Positions 8,332 through 16,202 of a stretch of DNA of 64,000 nucleotides are shown here, in pieces (the first letter of the stretch is position 1; the number at the start of each line of letters is the position of its first letter). The stretch is taken from the NCBI RefSeq assembly GCF_001468125.1, contig NZ_LNYT01000001.1, forward strand, positions 1-64,000. Direction: 5' to 3'. Made by a program: the position numbers and the translations under genes. The notes below the pieces were generated by a model. It saw only the letters and a list, made by a program, of their open reading frames with translations, was not told the origin of the DNA and made no database searches. The DNA is from Legionella rubrilucens (GTDB lineage Bacteria > Pseudomonadota > Gammaproteobacteria > Legionellales > Legionellaceae).

Positions 8332-8751
8332 ATGCGTAATCAGAAAGGTTTTTCTCTGATAGAAATTATGGTAGTCGTCGTCATCCTGGGTATCCTTGCT
8401 TCAATTATCGTGCCTAAAATTATCAGCCGACCGGATGAAGCCCGGGTGGTTAAAGCCAAGCAGGATGTGTTGGCCATACAAAATGCACTGGACCTCTATA
8501 AACTGGATAACGGCGTATACCCAACGACCGATCAAGGCCTGCAGGCACTGGTTGAGAAACCCACCAGCAACCCGGCGCCCCGCGATTGGAAACAATATTT
8601 GAAATCCGTGCCCAAAGATCCCTGGGGTCGTGAATACCTCTATTTAAATCCCGGTGAACACGGGGATGTGGATGTCTTTACCCTGGGCGCTGAAGGTCAA
8701 CCGGGCGGAACCGGCATCAATGCGGAAATAGGTAACTGGGATGCGCAGTAA
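8332..8751 (+). CDS. lspG: Major pseudopilin LspG/GspG
   Basis: A 139-residue type II secretion major pseudopilin. The class III leader is MRNQKG, cleaved before FSLIEIMVVVVILGILASIIVPKI, with glutamate at mature +5. The globular part keeps the GspG pattern of DLYKLDNGVYPTTDQGLQALVEKP and PKDPWGREYLY, plus a calcium-site-like acidic C-terminal loop. It polymerises into the periplasmic pseudopilus that pushes exoproteins through the LspD secretin. PilD, encoded at 58.3 kb, should cleave and N-methylate it. GAGG lies 9 bases before the ATG. It overlaps lspH by 11 bases, which implies translational coupling. Confidence 0.96.
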   Translation: MRNQKGFSLIEIMVVVVILGILASIIVPKIISRPDEARVVKAKQDVLAIQNALDLYKLDNGVYPTTDQGLQALVEKPTSNPAPRDWKQYLKSVPKDPWGREYLYLNPGEHGDVDVFTLGAEGQPGGTGINAEIGNWDAQ

Positions 8752-9223
8752 ACGCGGGTTTACGCTCATTGAAATCCTGGTTGTCATTGTCATTACCGGC
8801 ATTATCTTAAGCGTGACACTGCTCGCCTTTGGTGATTTCGGCGCGGGCCGCAAAGCGGTTGTCAGCGCCGAGCATTTCGCGTCCTACGTGAAACTTGTCC
8901 AGCATCGCGCCATTCTTGAGGTTAATACCTTAGGCATTAATATAAATCGCAATGGCTATGAGACGTTTCGTTTTGAACAGGGCCTTCGCTGGCAGCCGAT
9001 GCCCAAAAACAGCCTTTTCCACTGGCAGCCCTTCCCCAAGCATGTCATTGTGAGTCTGAAAGCAGCCATTCGTAACCGGGATAATCGCCCTGACATTGTC
9101 ATTAACCCCTCAGGCGACATGTCACCTTTCGAGCTCGTGTTTGGTACGGCTGAAACACCGAGACTGGCGGTACTGACCGGTGAACACAATGGCGAACTTC
9201 AATTGACAAACAGCGACTCATGA
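8741..9223 (+). CDS. lspH: Minor pseudopilin LspH/GspH
   Basis: A 160-residue minor pseudopilin. The leader MRSKRG precedes FTLIEILVVIVITGIILSVTLLAFG, the standard prepilin helix with the conserved Glu at +5. The C-terminal region is a variable beta-rich domain ending with hydrophobic strands (FELVFGTAETPRLAVLTGEHNG), as in GspH/FimT proteins. It is thought to sit near the pseudopilus tip. It overlaps lspG at the start and lspI by an ATGA junction at the end, so the order and coupling match canonical gspGHIJK. It depends on PilD for processing. Confidence 0.92.
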   Translation: MRSKRGFTLIEILVVIVITGIILSVTLLAFGDFGAGRKAVVSAEHFASYVKLVQHRAILEVNTLGININRNGYETFRFEQGLRWQPMPKNSLFHWQPFPKHVIVSLKAAIRNRDNRPDIVINPSGDMSPFELVFGTAETPRLAVLTGEHNGELQLTNSDS

Positions 9224-9597
9224 TGAACAAAACAATCAACAGAGGATTTACTTTAGTCGAAGTGCTGCTGGCACTCGCGGTTGTCGCCATTGCCCTGACG
9301 GCACTGCTTAAAGCGACCTCTCAGGATGTCGCCAATACGCAGCGCATTAAAGAAAAAACCATAAGCCACTGGATTGCCATGCATGGCATTGCCATGGTCC
9401 AGTTGGGACTTTTAACGGTACCGCCCAACCAGGAAATAACGCAGGTCACGAGCCTTCTTGGGCAGCGTTGGTATTGGCGGGTTAAACTTTCCCCAACCAC
9501 TCTCGGTAAAGCCGTCCAGCAAATGACCGTCAGCGTCAGTAAAAACCAGGCGGGGCCGTTTACCGATCCCCTTCTCGCCTTTAAGTACCAGCCATGA
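9220..9597 (+). CDS. lspI: Minor pseudopilin LspI/GspI
   Basis: A 125-residue GspI-type pseudopilin. The leader MMNKTINRG precedes FTLVEVLLALAVVAIALTALLKA. The FTLVEVLxALAV helix and the short globular domain (ISHWIAMHGIAMVQLG... then GQRWYWRVKLSPT) fit GspI. In the studied type II systems GspI nucleates the I-J-K tip complex. Start codons at 9220 and 9223 are adjacent; the first overlaps the lspH stop as ATGA. The end overlaps lspJ by four bases. Confidence 0.92.
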   Translation: MMNKTINRGFTLVEVLLALAVVAIALTALLKATSQDVANTQRIKEKTISHWIAMHGIAMVQLGLLTVPPNQEITQVTSLLGQRWYWRVKLSPTTLGKAVQQMTVSVSKNQAGPFTDPLLAFKYQP

Positions 9598-10211
9598 AAA
9601 AAAACGCAGCTTTCACTCTGCTTGAAATTCTCATCGCGCTGACGGTGTTCGCTATTCTTGCTACCATCACGTCGTCAGCAATGTATTATGCCTTCAATAC
9701 CCGTTCGCGTGTTACGGTCCAGGCCGAGCGCCTGATGACGCTGCAGCTCGCCTTGACCTTAATTGAACGGGATATTCAACAAGTTGCTAACCGTGCCGTA
9801 CATGACAGTGAGGTACGGCTGCTTCCGGCGTTCATTGGGCGCAATAACTACATGGAGTTGACACGAGGAGGGTTAACCAACCCGAACAGCAGCGATAAAC
9901 GCAGCACCCTTAAACGCATTGCCCTGCTTTGCGACAAACAGCAATTGATTCGCCGAAGCTGGCCGGTTCTGGATACCCTGAAACGGAAAGAGTATGATGA
10001 CAAAGTCTTATTGCAACAGGTGGTGGGATGTCAATTGGCCTATCTGAATGATCAACTCCAGGTTTTACCCGAATGGCGGGCGAATGCCATGCCGGCCGGG
10101 CGTAAGACGTCATCACTGCCTAAAGCCGTGCAATTGACCCTGACTTTATCCGACTGGGGAAAGGCCAGTTTTTTGTTCATTTTACCCGAGGGGCTTTATG
10201 CTGAGACCTAA
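9594..10211 (+). CDS. lspJ: Minor pseudopilin LspJ/GspJ
   Basis: A 205-residue GspJ-type pseudopilin. The leader MKKNA precedes FTLLEILIALTVFAILATITSSAMYYA, then the family's LMTLQLALTLIERDIQQVANR helix, which carries the conserved ERDxxQ signature. Notably, the residue before the cleavage site is alanine rather than the usual glycine (KKNA-FTLLE). Prepilin peptidases tolerate this, but it is less common. It pairs with GspI and GspK at the pseudopilus tip. The ATGA overlap with lspI and the 14-base overlap with lspK show a tightly packed operon. Confidence 0.92.
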   Translation: MKKNAAFTLLEILIALTVFAILATITSSAMYYAFNTRSRVTVQAERLMTLQLALTLIERDIQQVANRAVHDSEVRLLPAFIGRNNYMELTRGGLTNPNSSDKRSTLKRIALLCDKQQLIRRSWPVLDTLKRKEYDDKVLLQQVVGCQLAYLNDQLQVLPEWRANAMPAGRKTSSLPKAVQLTLTLSDWGKASFLFILPEGLYAET

Positions 10212-11136
10212 GCAAGCCGGCAGCGCGCTGATTTCAGCTCTTTTTATTATGACCCTGGTGGCGATTGCTGCAACCGCCATGAGTACTCGCCTGCAGCTGG
10301 ATATTTACCGAACACGGTTAACTTTACTTTCCGATCAACTTTATCTAGCCTCCCAATCCGTCACATTCTGGGCCATGAGCGAACTTCGGGATAGTAAAAA
10401 CACCTTTACGCGAAACACTGCGGCTGGTGCGTTACGCGCTTTCCCGGACAAACAGAAGGCGATTTACCCCCCCTTTACCGTCACCGGTGAGCTTTATGAT
10501 TTGCAAAGCCGCTTTAATCTGAATAATTTAAGCAGTAAAAATTATTCTCTCCTGTTTTTAAAACTGCTGGAAAAGCCCGATTTAAAATTGAGCGCCGGGC
10601 AGCGAAAACAATTGCTGGATGCGACCATGCAATGGATAACGGATTACAAACCTGGGCGCGGTAACGACGAATACCTCGCCTATTACACCCGGCAAAAACC
10701 AGCTTACCTCCCAGGTTATCAACCCTTTGAAAGTCCCAGTGAATTTCGTCTGGTGCGCGGCGTAAGCGCCAACCTGTATCAGGGGTTGGCTGATTTCATC
10801 TCGGCGTTGCCTGAACCTGTGCCGATTAATCTCAATACCGCCCCGCAATTGCTGCTTAAAGGGTTGGGTAACGGGCTGACTAACGCACAGGTTCAACAAT
10901 TGCTGGACGCACGCGGCGAAACGGGCATAAAAAACATGAATAAAATAGGGCCTTTGCTGCAAAAATTAGGCATACGCAGTGAACATGTCACGCTGGAAAG
11001 TCAATACTTCATGAGTGTTGCCCGGGTAACCCATGAGGATTTAAGTCTCATCAATTATGCTATTTTAAAGCGAAGCAGAAACAATCAGGGGAAAATAACC
11101 GTGTCGTTAATTAAAGAGAGTTTGAACACGCTATAG
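10198..11136 (+). CDS. lspK: Minor pseudopilin LspK/GspK (tip)
   Basis: A 312-residue GspK-type protein, the largest pseudopilin. The N-terminal MLRPKQAGSALISALFIMTLVAIAATAMSTR is a prepilin-like leader and helix with glycine before SALIS; like other GspK proteins it lacks the +5 glutamate. The body holds the GspK signatures LYDLQSRFNLNNL, QWITDYKPGRGNDEYLAYY and NLNTAPQLLLKGLGNG (a helix-hairpin-helix-like stretch). It caps the pseudopilus and is thought to link to secretin and substrate. It is the last gene of this lsp block. lspLM do not follow: the next gene is convergent, with a 35-base gap and no clear terminator. Confidence 0.93.
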   Translation: MLRPKQAGSALISALFIMTLVAIAATAMSTRLQLDIYRTRLTLLSDQLYLASQSVTFWAMSELRDSKNTFTRNTAAGALRAFPDKQKAIYPPFTVTGELYDLQSRFNLNNLSSKNYSLLFLKLLEKPDLKLSAGQRKQLLDATMQWITDYKPGRGNDEYLAYYTRQKPAYLPGYQPFESPSEFRLVRGVSANLYQGLADFISALPEPVPINLNTAPQLLLKGLGNGLTNAQVQQLLDARGETGIKNMNKIGPLLQKLGIRSEHVTLESQYFMSVARVTHEDLSLINYAILKRSRNNQGKITVSLIKESLNTL

Positions 11137-11171
11137 GGTTACTTCACACCCCTGGCAGGAATGCCTCTCCT

Positions 11172-11903
11172 CTAACGGCTGGCGATCACGTTATAAGTTT
11201 TAATGTTTTTCATAACCCCATTATCCCAACCGTCCTGAATGAGTTGAGGCGCATTCTGTTGAATGGTAGTCACCGCAACCCCGGAGAAATGCGCATTGAA
11301 TGCATCCATGTCAGAAAAAGCAGCAAACAAGGAATAGCTGCCATCTTCGTTTTTTAAAGCAACCCAAAAAAGAGTGTTGGGTTCGACACGATTGACTAAC
11401 GCAACCACTTTCTGCAACAGCGTGTCCACTTCTTTCTCTTTGCCAGGAATGGCTTTGAACGTGAGGTAACTGGCCAATTGTGCTTGCTCCAGGCGATCCC
11501 TTTGATCGTTGTTGCTGACTAAAATGGTTGAATTCTGAATGTGGTTAATCACGCCGTTTTCCCAGCCGCCTTCAATCAGCCGATCGGAGTTCTGCTTGAG
11601 TGCGGTAATAACCTGTCCATTCAAATGTGCTGCCCGTCCTGTCGTGTCAGTGAATGCGTTAAACAGGGCGAATTGATTTCCTTCACGCGTCAGGGCAAAC
11701 CAGACTTCTGTATTCGGTTCGGTACTTTTCACCCGTTGCGCCCCGGCTTTAAGCAGCAGCGTCAGATTTTTTTCCTGGGCCCCACGGCTCTCAAAACGGA
11801 TGTAGGTCGCCTCACTCAGATTTTTTTGTGGCAGCGCGGTCTCCTCTGCCCAAACGCCATGACTTAACATCACACTGCAAAAAACGGCAATCCATGATTT
11901 CAT
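11172..11903 (-). CDS. Exported protein with two tandem ABM-like (dimeric alpha/beta-barrel) domains
   Basis: A 243-residue product. The start at 11903 gives a clean Sec signal peptide (MKSWIAVFCSVMLSHGVWA); the frame is open further upstream but without a signal or ribosome site. After a short linker come two repeats of about 95 residues, at 32-130 and 142-240. They share YIRFESRGAQEKNLTLLLKAG versus YLTFKAIPGKEKEVDTLLQKV, then EPNTEVWFALTREGNQFALFNAF versus EPNTLFWVALKNEDGSYSLFAAF. This spacing is typical of antibiotic-biosynthesis-monooxygenase-like folds, where two units make one barrel. The domain call is by pattern; no cofactor residue can be assigned. Export is unusual for this fold. 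It stands alone between convergent lspK and the divergent permease. Function is unknown. Confidence 0.75.
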   Translation of the reverse strand: MKSWIAVFCSVMLSHGVWAEETALPQKNLSEATYIRFESRGAQEKNLTLLLKAGAQRVKSTEPNTEVWFALTREGNQFALFNAFTDTTGRAAHLNGQVITALKQNSDRLIEGGWENGVINHIQNSTILVSNNDQRDRLEQAQLASYLTFKAIPGKEKEVDTLLQKVVALVNRVEPNTLFWVALKNEDGSYSLFAAFSDMDAFNAHFSGVAVTTIQQNAPQLIQDGWDNGVMKNIKTYNVIASR

Positions 11904-12150
11904 TTTTGACTTGTTCCCTGTTGGTAAAAGCACTCCCTCTATTCTAATGCCAATGTCATCAATAAAAGAAGAATAAGGCCTGATTTTCGCGCTTTTATTT
12001 AGCCCATTCTTTGAAAAACCAGTCGTGACCTCTCTGGCAAGGCATGGGGGGATTGTCAGCCTGTTTATCATTCCTTACCCTGGACAAGGCAAACTTTAAT
12101 CTTCAGGCAAATCGTGATTAAATTGATGCAAACCTTCTAACTGAATAAGT

Positions 12151-13479
12151 ATGAAACAAAAACGAATCCTGGGATTACCGGCCGCTACCTCTCTCGTAAT
12201 CGGTAACATGGTTGGTTCAGGTATTTTCTTATTACCCGCGGCCATGGCAGCCATTGGCAGCATCGGTCTCTTCGGTTGGATTATCACGGCGTGGGGTTCC
12301 ATTTTACTGGCCATTATTTTCGGTAAGCTGAGCCAGCGTCTGCCGCTGGTCGGTGGACTTTATGCCTACTGCCGGCATGAACTGGGGGATTTTGCCGGGT
12401 ATCAGGTCAGTATATCCTATCTGCTCGGCAATATTATTGGCGATGCCGCCACCGTGGTTGCTTTGCTGGCTTATCTGACCGTTTTCTGGCCCGATCTGAC
12501 CACCAATCATACACTGGCCTTCTTCGTTGGCACCGCCATTATCTGGCTGGTCGCGCTCATTAATATTATCGGCGTTAAGGAAGTTAAAATAGTACAGATG
12601 GCAACCACCATCATTAAATTAATTCCTATTCTCCTTGTCTCACTGGTCGGTCTATTCCATATCAAAGCTGAAAATCTCGCCTTTTTTAATGTATCAGGAC
12701 AATCCAATCTGGCGGCCCTGGCCAATGCCGCGATGTTAACTTTTTTCGCATTCGGCGGTTTGGAATCGGCCACAGTACCGGCAGAAAATGTAAAAAATCC
12801 GGAGGTAACCATTTACAGGGCCACCGTACTTGGCACCGCAATCACCGCGTTGATTTATGTATTGAGTACGGTGGCTATTATGGGGATGTTTTCACCGGCA
12901 TCCCTGGCTAACAATCCCGCTCCGTTTGCTGCGGCAGGACGTCTTATTTTTGGCGATTTGACCAACTGGATTTTTGCCATGGCGGCCATCATCGCCTGCC
13001 TTTGCACGATCATTGGCTTTCTCTTTATCACCAGCCAGGCCGCGATGGCGACTGCCCGGGATGGCCTTTTGCCTTCGTTTTTAACCCGATTATCCCGGTT
13101 TAACACACCCCACTGGGCTATCTGTCTTTCTGCTTTAATCATGACGTTGTTATTAGGAATGAATTACTCAAGCATGCTGACTGCCCAATTCACCCTGCTG
13201 GTGACATTATCGAATTTGTGCATTCTGGTTCCTTATCTATATACAACCGTAGCGGCTATGATTGCGTTTAGACAATTCAAAACGACTACCCACCGCCACC
13301 GTGCTATCAGTTTAATTGTCATTAGTGTGCTGGCCTGTATTTATGTGCTGTTTGCTCTCTTAGGCTCAGGACAGGAAGTCATTTTTTACGGTATAGCCTT
13401 GTTGTTCTGCCTGACACCCTTCTACGCCTTAATGGCCATACACCGCAACAATCGCATTAACAAGAAACAACATGATTAA
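12151..13479 (+). CDS. APC-family amino acid permease/antiporter
   Basis: A 442-residue polytopic membrane protein with about twelve transmembrane helices. The first helix has GLPAATSLVIGNMVGSGIFLLPAAM, carrying the GSG(I/V)F substrate-backbone-binding signature of the APC superfamily. Helix 6 carries AMLTFFAFGGLESATVPAENVKNPE, close to the AdiC/PotE/CadB group's SFxGxESA..PAxxVKNP pattern. That group exchanges amino acids and decarboxylation products; the actual substrate here cannot be read from sequence. Ribosome binding is weak (AATAAG just before the ATG). It is followed by a GNAT gene with its own likely promoter, so there is no obvious operon partner. Legionella relies on amino acid uptake, which suits the family. 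Confidence 0.88.
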   Translation: MKQKRILGLPAATSLVIGNMVGSGIFLLPAAMAAIGSIGLFGWIITAWGSILLAIIFGKLSQRLPLVGGLYAYCRHELGDFAGYQVSISYLLGNIIGDAATVVALLAYLTVFWPDLTTNHTLAFFVGTAIIWLVALINIIGVKEVKIVQMATTIIKLIPILLVSLVGLFHIKAENLAFFNVSGQSNLAALANAAMLTFFAFGGLESATVPAENVKNPEVTIYRATVLGTAITALIYVLSTVAIMGMFSPASLANNPAPFAAAGRLIFGDLTNWIFAMAAIIACLCTIIGFLFITSQAAMATARDGLLPSFLTRLSRFNTPHWAICLSALIMTLLLGMNYSSMLTAQFTLLVTLSNLCILVPYLYTTVAAMIAFRQFKTTTHRHRAISLIVISVLACIYVLFALLGSGQEVIFYGIALLFCLTPFYALMAIHRNNRINKKQHD

Positions 13480-13482
13480 TTA

Positions 13483-13512
13483 TTGACCAAGCGCTTGCTT
13501 TTGGTGTAAACT
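13483..13512 (+). promoter_or_regulatory. Sigma-70-like promoter of the GNAT gene
   Basis: TTGACC (13483-13488) and TAAACT (13507-13512) are separated by 18 bases and lie about 33 bases upstream of the GNAT start codon. The -35 matches 5 of 6 and the -10 matches 4 of 6 bases. The element begins just after the permease stop codon. Confidence 0.45.
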
Positions 13513-13544
13513 GGAGGACTAATTGATTACCTCTTAGCAAGACT

Positions 13545-14870
13545 ATGACTTACCCCTTAATTCGCAAAGCCACTCCTCACGATTACGAAGCCATTTGGTC
13601 GATTTGGATGCAGGATCATGTTATCCAATGGATGTCGTTTACAAAACAGGGCAAGGAAGAATTTAAGGCCCATTACGAACGGATGTCGCAAGCCAGCGAC
13701 ATTTATGTTCTGGTGGATACCGTCGAAGGCAAAGAAAAAGTAATGGCCGTAAGACGCATTAAATTCGGCCAGGGTCCTCATCGTCATACAGCCGAATACT
13801 GCTCCATGGGCGTTGATAAAGACTCACAGGGCAAAGGGTACGCCAAACTTTTTTATGCTGAATTCTTAAACATTGTCAAGGAAAAAGGCTGTATTAAACG
13901 CATTCAGCTAACTCAAAGCGGCGGCAATTTCAATGCCTTCCATCTGGCGGATAAAACCTTTTCTCAGGAAGCGATTTTCCCGGACTGGCTCGCGCGGAAG
14001 AGTAATGGCGGGCATTTCTACTTAATCGAGCGCTACGTTTATCAACTCATCGATGAAAATCTGGCAAAACAGGCCCCAGGAATACCCAGCTTGCAATTTG
14101 ACGAGCAGCCCCCGCTTTTGCAGGGCAAGGACCTGTACCCGGTGAGCATTCAACGAAACCAGAATCAATTCACTGCCTGTGTTGACAATGCACCTGTTCT
14201 GACAGTCGATTTTGATCCGGATGACTCCGTCATTCGGCACATTGGCTTTTTAAGCATTCAGTTACCCACATCGAACGATGAAGCAGCTGCAGCCGCTGCT
14301 TTACGCTCCATCCTCGCCGCACTCCTTCAGGAAGGACGGGTCAAAAAGCTGGAATTATTCACCGAGTCGCCTGCCGTTGCCAAATTATGCCAGGCCGCCG
14401 GCTTTTATGTTCGCGGGGAAAAAATAGCGTCTTATTTTGACGAGCAGAGCCAAACCTACAAAAATGAATTGGGTCTTGAGTACAGTTTTATGAGGATTGA
14501 CGACGCCCGAGATTTAATCGTTGCCAGAATCGCTGATCCGGTCAAACGAAATGACATCGATAAAATGCTCCTCGGCTGCCAATCCCTCATTCAGGAGTTA
14601 GCCAAGAAAGAAGGCTATGACGCATTGGGTGTTTGCTACCTGGAAAACATGGTTTATCAGGCGGTCCGCGATGGCCTGGAAGCTCAGAAGTTGATTTCCC
14701 TGACTGACAGACGCTGGCTTCCTTTGGTCAGTAAAATGCCAGTTGCATTTAAAGAGGAACTGTTTGCCCTGGTCAAGGCCATGCAACCGTCCTCTCTCAC
14801 GTTTTTTCAACCCGCTCCGGTGATTTCGACAACCGTAACCGCAACGGCCCCTATTAATTCCATGGAATAA
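13545..14870 (+). CDS. GNAT-family N-acetyltransferase, two-domain size
   Basis: A 441-residue protein. Residues about 5-165 form a GNAT domain: IRKATPHDYEAIWSIW at the start, then the acetyl-CoA pyrophosphate-binding motif A (VDKDSQGKGYAKLFYAEF, a Q/RxxGxG/A-type loop), followed by NFNAFHLADKTF. Residues about 215-315 (VLTVDFDPDDSVIRHIGFLSIQ... LRSILAALLQEGRVKKLELFTESPAVAKLCQAAGFYVRGEK) look like a second, degenerate GNAT-like half without the glycine loop. The last 120 residues are mainly helical. The acceptor is unknown. It is cytosolic with no signal. It stands alone with a probable own promoter and ends in a hairpin shared with the convergent Sel1-repeat gene. The first domain is well supported, the second less so. 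Confidence 0.75.
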   Translation: MTYPLIRKATPHDYEAIWSIWMQDHVIQWMSFTKQGKEEFKAHYERMSQASDIYVLVDTVEGKEKVMAVRRIKFGQGPHRHTAEYCSMGVDKDSQGKGYAKLFYAEFLNIVKEKGCIKRIQLTQSGGNFNAFHLADKTFSQEAIFPDWLARKSNGGHFYLIERYVYQLIDENLAKQAPGIPSLQFDEQPPLLQGKDLYPVSIQRNQNQFTACVDNAPVLTVDFDPDDSVIRHIGFLSIQLPTSNDEAAAAAALRSILAALLQEGRVKKLELFTESPAVAKLCQAAGFYVRGEKIASYFDEQSQTYKNELGLEYSFMRIDDARDLIVARIADPVKRNDIDKMLLGCQSLIQELAKKEGYDALGVCYLENMVYQAVRDGLEAQKLISLTDRRWLPLVSKMPVAFKEELFALVKAMQPSSLTFFQPAPVISTTVTATAPINSME

Positions 14871-14876
14871 TGAATC

Positions 14877-14902
14877 AAGAGCCTGTGATTATTCAGGCTC
14901 TT
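14877..14902. terminator. Shared hairpin between the convergent GNAT and LpnE-like genes
   Basis: AAGAGCCTG-TGATTATT-CAGGCTCTT forms a perfect 9-bp stem. One arm lies inside the last codons of the minus-strand Sel1-repeat gene (stop at 14889), so coding sequence and terminator overlap. T-runs are short on both sides, so efficiency is uncertain. Confidence 0.6.
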
Positions 14903-16019
14903 CCCCTTCATACACGGGCTTTTTACTCTTTAATTCACCGTAAATTTTTTCTGCCGATGCTTTTTGTTCTGCGCTTAATTTGGGTTCAAGACGAGCCAAT
15001 TCTTTAGCCGCCTGCTCATTTTTGTTATTGGCCGCCAATTTTAACCACGCATAGGCTTTGACATCATCCTGATTGACACCCAGACCGGCTAAGTACATGT
15101 ACCCCAGTTTCCCTTGAGCAAACGAATTACCCTGGTTGGCGGCTTTGCCAAACCAGTAGGCGGCTTGTTGATAATCTTTATCCACGCCCACCCCGGTGAG
15201 CAGTAACTGGCCAAGCTCAGCCTGTGCCTGAGGATGACCCTGTTCCGCTGAGGCTTCATACCAGTAAGCGGCTTTTTTCGGATTGGCTTCCACACCCAAC
15301 CCATTTAAATATTGAAAAGCCAGATAAGCCTGTGCATTGCGGTGCCCCTGATTGGCAGCTCTGGCAAACCAGTAAGTCGCTGCATTCTGATTGGGCGTCA
15401 CATCGTATTTACCGGTGTAGAGCAAACCCAGGCTGTATTCCCCTTTGGCATCGCCCTGCTGAGCGGCTTTGTCATACCAATACATGGCCTTTTCCACGTC
15501 CTTTTTAGTGCCAAGACCCATGAGATACTGGTAAGCAAGGTTCACCTGAGCCTTGGAGTAGCCCTGCTCAGACGATTTTTTAAACCAGATGAACGCATTG
15601 CTTTCATCTGCTTTAACCCCATCACCGGTCGCATACATCAGTCCGACATTGCGTTGGGCAATGGAATTTCCCTGCTCGGCAGCCTTCATATACCATTTAA
15701 AGGCTTCCGCGTAATCCCGGTTAAAACCTCGCCCGGTATCATACAGATACCCCAGGCTTAACTGCGCCAGCGCATTGTTTTTTTCAGCCGCTTTTCGATA
15801 CCATTCACCGGCTTTTTGATCATCCTGATTAACACCATAGCCATATTGATACATGCGTCCAAGGAGATACATGGCCTCATCATTTCCCTCTCCCGCTGAT
15901 TGGACCAAATGAGGATAAGCGGTACTGTAATCACCATTTTCGTAAGCAGAAAAACCAATAATGTCATCAGCAAAGGCGGTGTTGGCGGCGAGAAGGGCTG
16001 CAAGAAGGATTTTCCTCAT
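14889..16019 (-). CDS. lpnE: Exported Sel1-repeat protein, LpnE-like
   Basis: A 376-residue protein with a signal peptide (MRKILLAALLAANTAFA) followed by a partial and then eight full Sel1-like repeats of about 36 residues (about 48-340). Each has the AxxxLGxxYxxGxGVxxDxxKAxxWYxKAAxQG consensus. The C-terminal tail is Lys/Glu-rich (LKSKKPVYEGEEPE). Length, signal peptide and eight repeats agree with L. pneumophila LpnE, a secreted or surface factor for host-cell entry and vacuole traffic. Other Legionella Sel1 proteins (EnhC, LidL) are longer or differently arranged, so the symbol is likely but not proven. The fifth repeat has lost the GxG turn (LLYTGKYDVTPNQ). The gene is monocistronic and convergent with the GNAT gene. 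Confidence 0.78.
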   Translation of the reverse strand: MRKILLAALLAANTAFADDIIGFSAYENGDYSTAYPHLVQSAGEGNDEAMYLLGRMYQYGYGVNQDDQKAGEWYRKAAEKNNALAQLSLGYLYDTGRGFNRDYAEAFKWYMKAAEQGNSIAQRNVGLMYATGDGVKADESNAFIWFKKSSEQGYSKAQVNLAYQYLMGLGTKKDVEKAMYWYDKAAQQGDAKGEYSLGLLYTGKYDVTPNQNAATYWFARAANQGHRNAQAYLAFQYLNGLGVEANPKKAAYWYEASAEQGHPQAQAELGQLLLTGVGVDKDYQQAAYWFGKAANQGNSFAQGKLGYMYLAGLGVNQDDVKAYAWLKLAANNKNEQAAKELARLEPKLSAEQKASAEKIYGELKSKKPVYEGEEPE

Positions 16020-16202
16020 GCGATCTCCAAGTAAAACAGATTCCTATAATTAAGAGTAGATTATGCTTGAGGTAAATCAAATAAGGCAGTTAAAGAAGGT
16101 TACCAAGAAAAAACCTGCAGGACGTGTAGTTAACACTCACGTCATGGCATTTTACCCCCAGAAGGTCACAGGCACTTATTGGCAAGTGCCTGTGCAAGGG
16201 TA

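Noticed and set aside
11904-12071. 56-codon extension of the ABM-like protein
   Set aside because: It would bury an obvious signal peptide. The start at 11903 is better.
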